DNA of 64,000 nucleotides from Leptospira noguchii serovar Panama str. CZ214 (GCF_000306255.2 NZ_AKWY02000021.1:338001-402000), one strand, 5' to 3'; positions 1-14,045 are shown, counted from the first letter of the stretch. Numbers and translations: made by a program. Notes: generated from the sequence alone by a model not told the origin.

Positions 1-2088
1 GTGAGAAAACCGGAACATAATTCCTTCAAAAAGTTTATTCTTATCTAATCCTTCTGCATTCTCTTTTTTTAATATTTGCAAAACTGGATAAAGACTTACC
101 TGAGATTCTTGATAGATTACAATCCCTTGTTTAATACATTCTCTAATTCCAGTTTCTATAATTTCTGGAGAATTTTGAAAGTATTTATATAAAATTCCAA
201 GATCAAAAAGGTTTCCAACACAGGCTGCTACCTTTAAAAGTTTTTGTGTATTTTCTGGAAGTCTAGTAATTTCCTCCGTAAGAAGATCCAATACGTTTTC
301 GGTTACCGTTTTTTTAATGATCTGATCCCAATCTAAACTCCAAATCCCGGAACTCTTTTGGTATTGTATAAAAGATTCTGCATAAAGATTGTTGAAAAAC
401 TGATTGAGAAAAAAAGGATTTCCGTTTGTTTTTTGATAGAGAATTTCCGTAAGTTTTTTAGTATCCTCTTCTTGCAGATCCAAACTATCGGTCACATAAC
501 TTCGGATCATCATAGGGTCTAAAGGATTTAAGGAAATTTCCTGAAGTAGCATTTCCGAATTTAAAATTCTCTCTCGAAAAGAGTTTAGAAAATCAGAATG
601 TTCTTCTTCGTTTCTACATATCAAAACGAACAACATTCCTTCCCATTCGGTTTGTCTGGATATAAATTCAATAAGAGAAAGAGACGCCGGATCGGCCCAT
701 TGAATATCGTCTAATATAAGTAAGGCGGGATTATGCCGATTGAAACAAGAAGATAAAAATCTTAGAATGACTACAAATAAAAACTGGTCATCTTTTTGAC
801 TTTGATAATCGGACGAAACAGAATGAACTTCAAGTAAATTGACTATTTCCGGTATAAATTGGGTTAAAAGATGAATGTTATCCCCTAGTTTTTCACGGAT
901 TTCTCTTCGGAAAGATCGGATTTCGTATTCGGATTGAGTTAAAAGATGATTGCATAACTCGACTAAAATTTGTCTAAGAGCAAAGTAAGGGATTTCCTTT
1001 TTATCTTCTTCAAACTTTCCTTTAAAACTTCGTAATGTATTTAATTCTTTAGAAAGAATTGTATCTTGGATCAAAGAAGTTTTTCCGGTTCCGGATTTCC
1101 CCTTGATAAGTATAGCCGCCTTAACCCCGGAATAAACCGCAGAAATTGCCTCCTCTATAATTTCTTTTTCCTTTTCTCTTCCGTATAATTTTTCCGAAAT
1201 TCTAAACTTATCTTTTTTTTCCGTAAAACCGGGAATAAATTCTAAAACACTTTTTCGAGAACGAATCGAATCGTTTAACATCCTCAGATCGTGTAATAAA
1301 GTTTCGAGAGAGAAATATCTTTCTTCAGGCATCTTGGAAAGAAGTTTCATCACTAAACTTGAAATCGGAATCGGTATTTCTTTTCTTTTTTCGGAAATCG
1401 CAGCCGGAACTCTGGCAACATGAGCATGGATGATTTCCAAAGGATCATCCGATTCAAAAGGAGGTTTTCCGGTTAAAAATTGATAGAATAAAATTCCGAT
1501 CGAATAACCGTCCGAACGAAAATCAACAGAACGATTGAGTCTACCAGTCCTTTCTGGAGAACAATAAGCGAGTAACGTAGGAGAAATTTGTAAAGGCGCT
1601 AAATTTCCTTTTTCTCCTAAAAGTAAAGAAGAAGAACCAAGCCAAGCAAGTACGGAAGTTTTAGTATCCTTATCATAAAAAAAAGAACTAGGACAAATCT
1701 GATTATGAAGAACTCCCTGCGAGTGTAGATGAACCAAATTTCCAGTGATAGAAATGGCTACTTGAAGAAACTCTTCGATCGATAACTGACCCACCTTGGA
1801 AATATAATTAGACAGAAGGGAACTTTCTAAATTTTCATAAACGAGACAGTACCGATCCTGAATTTTTATAAAACGTTCCGGTTTTAGAATATGATCGTCT
1901 GAAATCAGTTTACCAATTTCATATTCGTTCAAAAAATAAAACGAATCTTCTTCCCGAGTTTTTTCTTTTTGTATCCTAAGAATTTTAGTTTCGGATTCAC
2001 CTTTTAAAATTCCTCTGTAAATCGTAGAAACGTGATCCTCTAATAGGATTTCCTTTTTATGGAAAGAAGTCTCAGTTCTAATTGACAT
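1..2088 (-). CDS. Kinase-like domain plus AAA ATPase, C-terminus beyond window (probable pseudokinase)
   Basis: Open from an ATG at 2088 to the window edge, so about 696 residues are seen and the protein continues. Residues 1-280 form a serine/threonine-kinase-like fold: the C-lobe block SPERTGRLNR (~178-187) and the following D-x-x-S-D-x-Y-S-x-G segment are typical of the large kinase/AAA/GAF/histidine-kinase hybrids. Catalytic positions are degraded: the HRD site reads HNQ (~128-130) and the DFG site reads WLG (~149-151). From ~295 there is an AAA_16-type ATPase with Walker A GKSGTGKT (330-337) and Walker B LLILDDIQWADP. The start lies 9 bp after the stop of the upstream membrane-protein gene, so it is probably the last gene of a three-gene operon. 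In relatives the missing C-terminus carries GAF and output domains; here that is unknown. Confidence 0.8.
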   Translation of the reverse strand, partial: MSIRTETSFHKKEILLEDHVSTIYRGILKGESETKILRIQKEKTREEDSFYFLNEYEIGKLISDDHILKPERFIKIQDRYCLVYENLESSLLSNYISKVGQLSIEEFLQVAISITGNLVHLHSQGVLHNQICPSSFFYDKDTKTSVLAWLGSSSLLLGEKGNLAPLQISPTLLAYCSPERTGRLNRSVDFRSDGYSIGILFYQFLTGKPPFESDDPLEIIHAHVARVPAAISEKRKEIPIPISSLVMKLLSKMPEERYFSLETLLHDLRMLNDSIRSRKSVLEFIPGFTEKKDKFRISEKLYGREKEKEIIEEAISAVYSGVKAAILIKGKSGTGKTSLIQDTILSKELNTLRSFKGKFEEDKKEIPYFALRQILVELCNHLLTQSEYEIRSFRREIREKLGDNIHLLTQFIPEIVNLLEVHSVSSDYQSQKDDQFLFVVILRFLSSCFNRHNPALLILDDIQWADPASLSLIEFISRQTEWEGMLFVLICRNEEEHSDFLNSFRERILNSEMLLQEISLNPLDPMMIRSYVTDSLDLQEEDTKKLTEILYQKTNGNPFFLNQFFNNLYAESFIQYQKSSGIWSLDWDQIIKKTVTENVLDLLTEEITRLPENTQKLLKVAACVGNLFDLGILYKYFQNSPEIIETGIRECIKQGIVIYQESQVSLYPVLQILKKENAEGLDKNKLFEGIMFRFSH

Positions 2089-2097
2089 TTTTATAAA

Positions 2098-2763
2098 TTA
2101 CTTTCTGGTTTTTGCAAATAGATAAACGTAATAAGCGTCCGCTATAAAAACCAATATTCCAAGACATAAAACAAAATACTCTTTTGGAAAATAGAGAAAC
2201 AAAAACACGGTAAAAAATACGGTTCCTAAAAATTTACACCACGCAATCGGATAAGAAAATAATCGATTGTCGTTCATAGATAAAAATAAAACCGGATACA
2301 TTGCGGAAATGAATAGATTGAGTATATAGGCGGAATTAGAACCGGTAAAAAGATCGTATCGATTGACGTAATAAGTATAAATTAGAGCCCCCCAAGACAA
2401 TAACAAGACCAAAAGTAAAATTCTATATTCTAATGTACTAATAGAAATTTTGAACTGTTTTTGTCCGTATTTAAACACGTTGTAAAAAATTACAACGTCC
2501 AAAAGAAACGCAAGTTTATAACCCCAATTCAAAACAATTCCCATGTCTTCTTGGATGACAAATCCCCAAAGAAATTCCCAGACGATGTTCCCACAGGCGA
2601 TAAATACGGGCATTTCCACAAACTGTTTACGGTTCGAATCCACGATTAACGCAAAATAAACGTATGCCCAAAAAACTACTCCGATCAGTAAAAATACGTT
2701 TTCAAGAAGTGTGAACTTTCCTAAATAATAAGGGTCCGTTAAAAATTTTTCCAAGAATCCCAT
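2098..2763 (-). CDS. Polytopic membrane protein resembling Pyr4/PaxB-type transmembrane terpene cyclases
   Basis: 221 residues, almost entirely hydrophobic, with about seven predicted membrane segments and no signal peptide. The segment MPVFIACGNIVWEFLWG (51-67) resembles the conserved N-x-x-W-E-F region of fungal meroterpenoid cyclases (Pyr4, PaxB, AtmB). Its Glu is residue 63, and an Asp (209) sits in the last membrane segment. From memory, Pyr4 needs one Glu in the second helix region and one Asp near the C-terminus, and its length (~240) is similar. The gene begins 7 bp after the stop of the MpaB/Lcp-type oxygenase and uses a GGGGAG ribosome site inside that gene's end. The family assignment rests on motif recognition only. 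Alternative: an unrelated 7-TM protein of unknown function. Confidence 0.5.
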   Translation of the reverse strand: MGFLEKFLTDPYYLGKFTLLENVFLLIGVVFWAYVYFALIVDSNRKQFVEMPVFIACGNIVWEFLWGFVIQEDMGIVLNWGYKLAFLLDVVIFYNVFKYGQKQFKISISTLEYRILLLVLLLSWGALIYTYYVNRYDLFTGSNSAYILNLFISAMYPVLFLSMNDNRLFSYPIAWCKFLGTVFFTVFLFLYFPKEYFVLCLGILVFIADAYYVYLFAKTRK

Positions 2764-2770
2764 AAGATTT

Positions 2771-3889
2771 TTATACTCCCCAGTTTCCTTTTAAAGAAGG
2801 TGGAATTTCAAACTTAGCCTTCTTACCTTTATAATAAAAATTATCCATTCCTAAGATCAGTTTGGATGAAAAATGCGCGGCAAGTTTTTGGAAATGATCG
2901 TTTTCGCTTAGTGTCTTATCGAAACCGGAGATAACTTTTTCTAGGATTTCCCCTAGAATTTCTTTTTCTTCCCAAGGAAGTTCTAAAATTTCACAATTTT
3001 CTTTACCTAAATATTTCTGAAGAAAATACAAAGGAACACCGTCCATCAAGTTACCTGGAACCATATATTCCATAAAATCTAACAGAGATTTTGCGAGAAC
3101 CTTTCCCGCTTCCGATTTTTTTCTTTGATCTTCAAAGATGGAAAGCCCAAGAGCATAAGCATCTTCGTACGTATTGGGAGATAATTCAGGAAGTACTCCT
3201 AAGATATAACCCACAACTTTCCAAAGGTGAATGTAAGAATCTTTTTCCTCTTCGTCTAACGTAATTCCAGAAAAAGTCAAACCTTCTAAAATGAGACTAG
3301 AGAAAGACTGTAAAGTCCCAGCCATGTCCTGTTGGTTGATCGGCTTTCCCCATTCTTCTTTCCATTGATTCGATTCCAAAATAAAATGACGAATCGAAGC
3401 ATGCATCAGTCTTACTTTCTGTGCGACTCTGATTCCTTCTCCTCCTTGAGAAAGACCTCCTTCTTTTAAAACAGAAACTACAAATTGTGTAGTTTCCATC
3501 AGTCTTCTAAATACTTTTTGTGTGGAACCGTTTTCTTCCACAAGTCGTCCCGTATAAACAAGCACTTCCGCTCCGTTGCCGCAGGTATAAGCCATAGGAA
3601 GAGATTTACAACATAAAATCATGAGTATCTGCGGTCCGTATGTAGCAAAGACACGTTCCGCAATTTGAATTTTTTTAAGATCTGCCCACTCTGGAAGAAC
3701 ACTGGTTTTTTCAAAGTATTCCTTGAAGTAAGAAGGAAGTTCCGCCGGTATAGGTCCTAAGTTCTGCGTTAGAATATTGAATAAAGCTAAACTTCTTAGT
3801 TTATCTTTATTATCAGATTGAAAGTAATCCTGTATAACCTGATCCGCATAAACGTCTGTTACGGATCTATATTTTATAAAATTTTGCAT
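2771..3889 (-). CDS. MpaB/Lcp-type oxygenase family protein (DUF2236)
   Basis: 372 residues. The pattern matches the DUF2236 family, which includes latex-clearing rubber oxygenase Lcp and fungal MpaB, haem-dependent enzymes that cleave isoprenoid double bonds. Recognisable parts: the TGRL turn (113-116), the [10 protein letters not shown] segment (159-168) whose His163 is a candidate haem ligand, and an N-Q-Q-D-M-x-G-T-L helix (~185-193). No signal peptide is seen, unlike secreted Lcp. The start is well supported by GAGGA about 8 bases upstream. It is the first gene of the minus-strand operon and is divergent from the FadL-like gene. The substrate is unknown; the adjacent cyclase-like gene suggests an isoprenoid or lipid, which is inference. 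Confidence 0.7.
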   Translation of the reverse strand: MQNFIKYRSVTDVYADQVIQDYFQSDNKDKLRSLALFNILTQNLGPIPAELPSYFKEYFEKTSVLPEWADLKKIQIAERVFATYGPQILMILCCKSLPMAYTCGNGAEVLVYTGRLVEENGSTQKVFRRLMETTQFVVSVLKEGGLSQGGEGIRVAQKVRLMHASIRHFILESNQWKEEWGKPINQQDMAGTLQSFSSLILEGLTFSGITLDEEEKDSYIHLWKVVGYILGVLPELSPNTYEDAYALGLSIFEDQRKKSEAGKVLAKSLLDFMEYMVPGNLMDGVPLYFLQKYLGKENCEILELPWEEKEILGEILEKVISGFDKTLSENDHFQKLAAHFSSKLILGMDNFYYKGKKAKFEIPPSLKGNWGV

Positions 3890-3923
3890 TCAATTTTCCT
3901 CATTGGAGTCACAAACTTTACGA

Positions 3924-3961
<38 letters not shown>

Positions 3962-3986
3962 ATTCAAATCTTATAAAGTGTTACAC

Positions 3987-5393
<1,407 letters not shown>

Positions 5394-5396
5394 ATA

Positions 5397-5521
5397 AAAA
5401 ATTTTTACTTACTATTTGGATGTATAAAAATAATACTTATACTGGATTTGTTTTGTTAGAAAACTATATCTTTGTTAAATCGATTGTTAACTTTTAGTAT
5501 TATTTTCATACATCCGAGTTA
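5397..5521. repeat. Palindromic family E repeat pair downstream of fadL-like gene
   Basis: The left arm (5397-5445, containing GGATGTATAAAAATAATAC) and right arm (5469-5521, containing GTATTATTTTCATACATCC) are inverted copies of one motif. The right arm reappears at 30862-30920 and 17421-17480, and in inverse orientation near 47617-47652. As RNA it would fold into a long hairpin just after the fadL-like stop codon, so it might also act in termination or mRNA protection. Confidence 0.6.
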
Positions 5522-5990
5522 GTCTTAAAAAATCTACTTTTACTAATTTCTATAAAATAGAATATTACGAATTTTAAAACAAATCCACCACATCTAAATC
5601 CCATCATTTAGAAAGCCGAGTATGTTTTTTAAGCGGATACTATATTCCAACTTTTGAGACAAACTCATGGTACCCCGACTTCATAACAAATATATAAAAA
5701 TCAATCAACTTAGGTTTAAGAATCTCTATAAAATAGTTTTTTCATTCTTTATTGATTGATTGCCGCAAAACGACGATTTTATGCAAAAATTTGATTAGAT
5801 GATTATCTTTTAGATTTTATAAAAGTTTAAATTTCAAATCCATCATTCAAATATTTTTCACAAAACAATCGTTTTGAATCTGAATACAAATTTATCATTT
5901 AATCTGTCTCATTCGATAAATTGAGTTGTTTTATAAAAATTGATACGTTACAATTCCAGCTTCTATAGCGCTTGGATCCGATCTATTTTT
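5522..5990. other. AT-rich intergenic, no gene seen
   Basis: Very AT-rich with many stops in all frames. It has short resemblances to sequence elsewhere in the window (a phrase ending GATTTTATGCAAAA near 5770 recurs near 7270), but no gene, RNA or clear promoter can be supported. Confidence 0.5.
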
Positions 5991-7196
5991 ATGAATATAA
6001 AATCTGCATTTTTATTTTTTTCTATAGTATCTAGCTGTATGGTAGGTCCTCCGGATAAACCAGAACCTCCGTTTGCAATCCTACGGTATTTTTTAAGTCC
6101 CAGTACAAACGAAAGCGAGGAATCTCAGACAACAACTTCTAACAACACACCAATCACCGTCACACCAGCCCCTAATTTTAATTTAAGCGCGATTAGTGAT
6201 ACGGGACAAACTCAATGTTGGACACCTGGCGGAGTAATCACTGCGTGTTTAAACAGCGGTCAAGACGGAGAATTTTTAAACACTCCAAATTCTCGTTCTT
6301 TCACGGGCCCCACACAACATTCACAATATGGAACGGATTATACTACCTTAGACAATATACGAGGGCTTGTCTGGAAAAGTTGTCCCGAAGGTCAAAACGG
6401 ACCTACTTGTGCTTTAGGAGCCGCAACAGCAATAGATTGGGATACGGCGACTAACGTGGGAGGACCCGGTAGTTGTTCTGACCTAAATAACCGAAACGGA
6501 GGAAACGGTTATGCGGGCAGAACCAATTGGAGGATTCCAGAATTTAAAGAATTTATGAGCCTTTATCGTTATTCTACAAACCCGACTCATCCCGAAAATG
6601 TACAATTTCCAAATGCGGATATTATCAATAATCTCTATATGACAAACACTACTTATCCACTCAACGTGGCGGAGATTTGGGCTGTTGATTTTTTAACGTT
6701 AGGGCTTCCTGCTCAGCCATTTGTAAAAGTAGGTGCGAACGTATTTTTACGCTGCGTTTCCGGAAATCCGTCACCCGTCTTTTCGTTTTTAGACAACGGT
6801 AACGGAACGGTTACAGATCAAAACTCGAAACTACTTTGGTCCAAATGTGCATTAGGAAAATCAAATGTAAATTGTACAGCGGGGGTTTTATTTTCAGGAA
6901 ATAGACAATCCGCTTTCAATGGATGTAATAACTTAAACGTAGCAGTATTTGCAGGAAGAAACAACTGGAGACTACCTAATGCAAACGAATTATTAAGTAT
7001 TTTAGATCATTCCGGTACTGGGAATCCTGCCATTCCAGCCGCATTTCCAAACTTTCCAGCAAATACTACATTCTGGACCTCCACAACCAATGAAACAACT
7101 CTAACCGAGAGTTTAGTGATTAATTTTAATGGAGGCGCTTTATCTAGTTTAACAAAAACTTTGGCAGCAAGTGGAATTTGCGTTACAAATCTTTAA
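5991..7196 (+). CDS. Lipoprotein with two DUF1566 (Lcl C-terminal) repeats
   Basis: 401 residues from an ATG at 5991; a TTG 51 bases upstream is in frame but the lipoprotein signal begins here. A short signal (MNIKSAFLFFSIVSSC) ends in a spirochaete-type lipobox with Cys16 as the lipidated residue. A Thr/Ser-rich linker follows. The mature part has two related modules of the DUF1566 kind. Each has a G/N-L-x-W-x-K-C strand, a Trp/Cys-rich core and the signature GR(T/N)NWR(I/L)P (about residues 178-185 and 338-345). These domains occur in surface or secreted bacterial proteins, often repeated. It stands alone between repeat-rich intergenic regions. Function unknown; likely surface-exposed. Confidence 0.8.
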   Translation: MNIKSAFLFFSIVSSCMVGPPDKPEPPFAILRYFLSPSTNESEESQTTTSNNTPITVTPAPNFNLSAISDTGQTQCWTPGGVITACLNSGQDGEFLNTPNSRSFTGPTQHSQYGTDYTTLDNIRGLVWKSCPEGQNGPTCALGAATAIDWDTATNVGGPGSCSDLNNRNGGNGYAGRTNWRIPEFKEFMSLYRYSTNPTHPENVQFPNADIINNLYMTNTTYPLNVAEIWAVDFLTLGLPAQPFVKVGANVFLRCVSGNPSPVFSFLDNGNGTVTDQNSKLLWSKCALGKSNVNCTAGVLFSGNRQSAFNGCNNLNVAVFAGRNNWRLPNANELLSILDHSGTGNPAIPAAFPNFPANTTFWTSTTNETTLTESLVINFNGGALSSLTKTLAASGICVTNL

Positions 7197-7354
7197 TATA
7201 GTTAGTTGACTATTTACAAAAAAACTCTTACAATATAAATTTTTAATTCAATAAAAGTCGCCAAATAACGATTTTATGCAAAATTTGTTTAGACAATCAT
7301 TCTTTTTTAATTTTATAAAAGTTGTATAAAAATAAATAATCACCTAACAAAAGT

Positions 7355-7440
7355 GGTAGTAGTCCCCACAAATTAAGTCACATTACTAATTTTTAAACAT
7401 TCGTCCTTTGCGATTCAAATTCATAAGAGTTCCCACATTT
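7355..7440 (+). repeat. Partial family A repeat
   Basis: Contains the core phrase AATTAAGTCACATTACTAAT followed by TTTTTAAACATT and flanked by GTTCCCACA-type words. The same order of phrases appears in the fuller copies at 7548-7783 and 45999-46233. Confidence 0.55.
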
Positions 7441-7547
7441 TCAAAGTCTAACTGTAAAACCTGAACTTGTAAGAGTTCCCACAAATTATTTTTACAGTAA
7501 AACCAGGTTTTATAAAACGAACTTATTACATCTAATTTACGTTAAAT

Positions 7548-7783
7548 TTAACGTGAGCACAGGGCGTAAAAATGAGAAAGAATTTTCTTAAATTAATAAG
7601 TTCCTACAATTTTAAATTGGTTCGTAAGACCGTAATCTGCGGTAGTTCCCACATTTTAAGTCACATTACAAATTTTTAAACATTTACTTTTTGTATCAGT
7701 TTCCTCATTTTAGAATCGTTCTATAAAGTTCAGACCCCAACTTTTTCAGAAAAATGAATTCCTTATATAAAATTTACGTTAAA
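7548..7783 (+). repeat. Family A element, near-complete copy
   Basis: Begins with TTAACGTGAGCACAGGGCGT, ends with ATTTACGTTAA, and carries the family core (GTAGTTCCCACATTTTAAG, then CACATTACAAATTTTTAAAC). Length ~236 bp. It looks like a non-autonomous element with terminal inverted repeats; there is no coding capacity. Confidence 0.6.
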
Positions 7784-7897
7784 TTTAGAAAAAATCAATC
7801 ATCCAGCTAAAACCTGACAAAAGTGAGAGTTCCCACAAATTACATCGCTTAAACGGACTTTGTTCTACTGAAATTTCTGTAGAGTTCCAACACTAGT

Positions 7898-8092
7898 TTA
7901 ACGTGAGTTCAGTATAACGCGAAAGGAATCGACGCGGGGAAACTAAAGCAGAACGCTCTCTATGGATCGCGTTCTAAATTGAAATCTACGACGATATGTT
8001 GTATAACGTTCTTATATACAATTTATTGACCAGAGCTGAGAGCCGGTCCGGCTGCCTCTAACAGCCGGATTCGCTCAGGTTTTCTAAAAACA
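7898..8092 (+). repeat. Family C repeat
   Basis: Starts with the shared TTAACGTGAGTTC end, then a core with CAGAACGCTCTCTATGGATC and ACAATTTATTGACCAGAGC, and a GC-rich inverted piece around GCCGGTCCGGC. Related copies occur at ~37000-37255, 43805-44065 (inverted) and 60380-60620 (inverted). The right end is not clear. The sequence from here to 8397 shows no gene. Confidence 0.55.
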
Positions 8093-8397
8093 GGAATTTA
8101 CCTCAAAATTTATAAAATCCATAAAAATCAATATTCTACTTTCATAAAATTAGAATCTCTTAAATTACATTTTATAAACTAAAAAACAGAGCATCTCGAA
8201 TTTTTATTGCAAAAGCTCATTTGAGTGCAAAATATTAAGTATCATTCTGTTATATAATATCAGCAAAACACTACACCCTATTTGTAAAGGTATAACTCAA
8301 TTCGTCTTTTGGATCAACTCACTACTTAAAAAATTGAAGTTGATTACAAAAACCAAATCTAAAAATTAAAGCGAAACAACTCAAGCCGACAGATCGG

Positions 8398-9468
<1,071 letters not shown>

Positions 9469-9469
9469 G

Positions 9470-10305
9470 TTATACCTCCTCCTGAAGAAATTCCTCTTTC
9501 TTTACGATTTTGATTTTTCTTTCTAAGATCTGTTTTGCAACTAGAGTGATTAAAGATAAAAATACAAGAAGAGAAGCCGCCGAAAAAGCCGCTACAGAAT
9601 TGTATTCGTTATAAAGTACTTCAATCTGTAATGGTAACGTGTTCGTTTGACCTCGGATATGTCCGGAAAGAACAGAAACCGCACCAAATTCTCCCATAGC
9701 TCTCGCATTACAAAGTATAACTCCGTATAACAGTCCGTATTTGATACCGGGCGCAACAATTTTCAAAAACACTTTAATTGGAGAGGCTCCTAAAAGAAGT
9801 CCCGCTTCTTCCTCTTCCATTCCTGTTGCTTCCAATAAAGGAATGAGTTCTCTTGCCACAAAAGGAAGAGTAATAAAAATCGTAGCGATCACAAGTCCAG
9901 GAGTATTGAATACAATTTTGAAATCTAATTCCTCCAACCAAGGACCAAACCAACCCTGTCTTCCAAAAAGTAGAATAAAAATCAAACCGGAAATAACGGG
10001 TGAAACCGAAAACGGAGAATCTATAATCGTAAGTATCCAGCTTTTGCCCGGAAACTCAAAGCGAGTCAACGAGAAGGCGGCAAAAATTCCGAAAATAGTA
10101 TTTAAAGGAACAGCAATTCCGATTACCAAAAGAGTCAACCTAAAAGCAGAAATGGTATCTGGTTCCAGAATACCTTCCCAATATGCGTCAAAACCTTTAG
10201 AAAAAGCTTCATAAAAAACGGTATAAATGGGAAGAATCAAAATAAGACCAGTGAGAAAAAAAACGATACCAATAAGAAAACTTCGAACGATTAACGGTTC
10301 TTGTT

Positions 10306-10309
<4 letters not shown>
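9470..10309 (-). CDS. cysW: Sulfate ABC transporter permease CysW
   Basis: 279 residues with about six membrane helices and a binding-protein-dependent permease (EAA) loop: [20 protein letters not shown] in the cytoplasmic loop that contacts CysA. The downstream segment [18 protein letters not shown] is characteristic of CysW/CysT. The start codon overlaps the stop of cysT (ATGA), consistent with translational coupling. Forms the heterodimeric channel with CysT. Confidence 0.92.
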
Positions 10310-11151
<842 letters not shown>

Positions 11152-11172
11152 AATCCAAGATTTTTTTATTCA

Positions 11173-12174
<1,002 letters not shown>

Positions 12175-12766
12175 TTGGCCCTTCCCGTAAAAAACTTACA
12201 ACAAAACGAAAAAAAAATCTAATTTATTAGATAATTTGATCCAATATCTTAAGTTGTTGTCTTAAAGTAAAGAATTTTGTGGTGTTTCTAATAACCTTCG
12301 GTACGACTTAGAAAAATCACATTGCGAACCTTACTTTGAAAACCTTAAGTAATTGAGTTCAGCCTAAAAAAATGGGAAGAGTATTTTCCAAAAGTATGAA
12401 TTCCTACAATTTTAAAATTGGTTCGTAAAAATCGTAACTTGCAGTAGTTCCCACATCTATTTTTTTTTACGGAAAAATTGACCTAGGATTTTCTTACGTA
12501 CTTCTCACGTTGAATCGTTGTGAGAACTACTACTTCTGATACATTTTAACTTAAGTTTGTACAGTGACAGTATTCCCCTGAAACTTATTCTGAAAAAAAT
12601 CGGCTCATCTTTGTTAATTATTTTCTATTTTTCCTCAATTTGATTCCTTCAACAAAGACTCTTCCATTTATGTTTCTTATTGATGAGTTCTCTTATAATT
12701 GAATGTATCGATTTTATCAACAGAGATAGCCTTTACATTCTATTATAATTTTATATTTTAAACCAC
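12175..12766. other. Intergenic with partial family A repeat
   Basis: Holds the presumed promoter of the sulfate operon at its left end. A family A fragment lies at about 12350-12460 (ACAATTTTAAAATTGGTTCG, then GCAGTAGTTCCCACATC). The rest is AT-rich with no gene seen. Confidence 0.5.
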
Positions 12767-13336
12767 CTAACTCATATTTGACGTATATTTTTTGTAATGA
12801 AGAGCTACTACACCGGATTGAAGAGTTTCCGAACCAAGAAAGTCAAGCCTAAGCGTTTCCTGCAGCTTCATGGTATCAAATAACCGCGGTCCTTTTCCGG
12901 CAACAACCGGATGAACCACGAAACGATACTCGTCAATTAAATGGCGTTCCGAAAGTTGGGACGCAATACTCAAACTGCCCACGCAAATGTCTTTTCCAGG
13001 TTGCTGCTTCAATGCGAGCACCTCTTCCGCAAGGTCTGTATGCGCAAGTCTCGAGTTTGTTCCCTCAACATGTTTCAATGTGGTGGAGAAAATGATTTTT
13101 TCGAGCGAGTCGAACACTCGAGCGAACTCATTGATTGCCTTTGGCATCGATTGATCTTTAGCGACATCGGGCCAAAATGGCACCATCAGTTGATACGTGA
13201 TCCGACCGTAGAGGAGGAGACTCGCACTATGCAGTAGGCGAGTGAAGTATCTGTGCAACTCCTCATCTGCAATCATGTCCGTGTGGCTGCAATATCCATC
13301 AGTGGTAATATTGATTGCGAAAACAATTTTTCTCAT
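12767..13336 (-). CDS. Dihydrofolate reductase-like protein (RibD C-terminal-type fold)
   Basis: 189 residues from an ATG at 13336 ([15 protein letters not shown]); the frame is open 14 codons further upstream but family members start at this beta strand. It resembles the DHFR-like/RibD-C family: an N-terminal I-T-x-D-G strand, [11 protein letters not shown] (~43-53, nucleotide-site G-R-x-T-Y), [14 protein letters not shown] (~115-128, the G-S/G-G turn) and a final [14 protein letters not shown] segment. The true substrate is usually unknown in this family. Its coding sequence is visibly richer in G and C than its neighbours and uses different codons, suggesting acquisition by transfer. It is unlinked to the riboflavin genes and unlikely to replace ribD, which is present. 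Confidence 0.75.
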   Translation of the reverse strand: MRKIVFAINITTDGYCSHTDMIADEELHRYFTRLLHSASLLLYGRITYQLMVPFWPDVAKDQSMPKAINEFARVFDSLEKIIFSTTLKHVEGTNSRLAHTDLAEEVLALKQQPGKDICVGSLSIASQLSERHLIDEYRFVVHPVVAGKGPRLFDTMKLQETLRLDFLGSETLQSGVVALHYKKYTSNMS

Positions 13337-13586
13337 AAACCCGTTTATATAGCGTTCTCTGAAAAGTTCAAGCACCATTAATCGGCTTTTTATTTATCAG
13401 CACGGGCTGGGATGGCCGCCTAAGTACTAATTCACGAAAGTTGCATAATTTACAATCGTCAAACTAACATGAATTCAGATAGAAATTTATCTAATATTTT
13501 ATTAAAATATCAATATACCTTTAATTGCTAATGTATTTCTGAGGGATCTCACGAAAAATTATACAAAAGGGAATCATCATCGTGTT

Positions 13587-14045
13587 TTGAACGAACTAAA
13601 TTATTTGAAAGATAAAGGTTATATCGATGGTCATTTAATAAGTAGATTAGGGTTCCCGTCATTAATTCAAAATATTTCCTTGACGCATGTTAATTTAGTT
13701 CATGAAATTTTGGAGAAGAGAAAATTCAATTGTAATTTAATACGATCTCAAAACAGCAAATCACTTTTTGATGCAAAAAATAAAATGAAAACATATTCCC
13801 GTTGTCGAATTTGTGGGTTTAACGCTGGATATTTTCCTTGGGGCGCAGATGGGAAATCTCCGGATTTCACATATTGTTCTTGTTGTGGATGCGAATTTGG
13901 ATATCAAGACAGCTCACTTGCAGGAATAAGAAACTGGCGAAAAGAATGGGAACGGAGTGGATACGCCTGGAAAGAACCGGACCAAAGACCGGAGAACTGG
14001 GATCTTGAGCAACAACTAGCATCAATCGCAAATGAATTTCTTTGA
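13587..14045 (+). CDS. Small Cys-rich (zinc-ribbon-like) protein of unknown function
   Basis: 152 residues from a TTG at 13587 (AAGGGAA lies ~18 bases upstream, a weak match); an internal ATG at ~13788 (MKTYSRC) is a plausible alternative start. The C-terminal half has two Cys pairs in the order C-R-I-C-G-F ... Y-C-S-C-C-G-C-E-F-G-Y, then R-N-W-R-K-E-W and W-K-E-P. This resembles a widespread family of small proteins with a YxxCPCCGxEFGYDD-like block, some of which sit beside polymorphic toxin and immunity genes. The next recognisable gene, facing it, is an Imm11-type immunity gene. Function unknown. Confidence 0.6.
   Translation: MNELNYLKDKGYIDGHLISRLGFPSLIQNISLTHVNLVHEILEKRKFNCNLIRSQNSKSLFDAKNKMKTYSRCRICGFNAGYFPWGADGKSPDFTYCSCCGCEFGYQDSSLAGIRNWRKEWERSGYAWKEPDQRPENWDLEQQLASIANEFL

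Noticed and set aside
12767..13336. Second riboflavin reductase
   Set aside because: Full ribD exists in the window and this DHFR-like gene has no rib neighbours.
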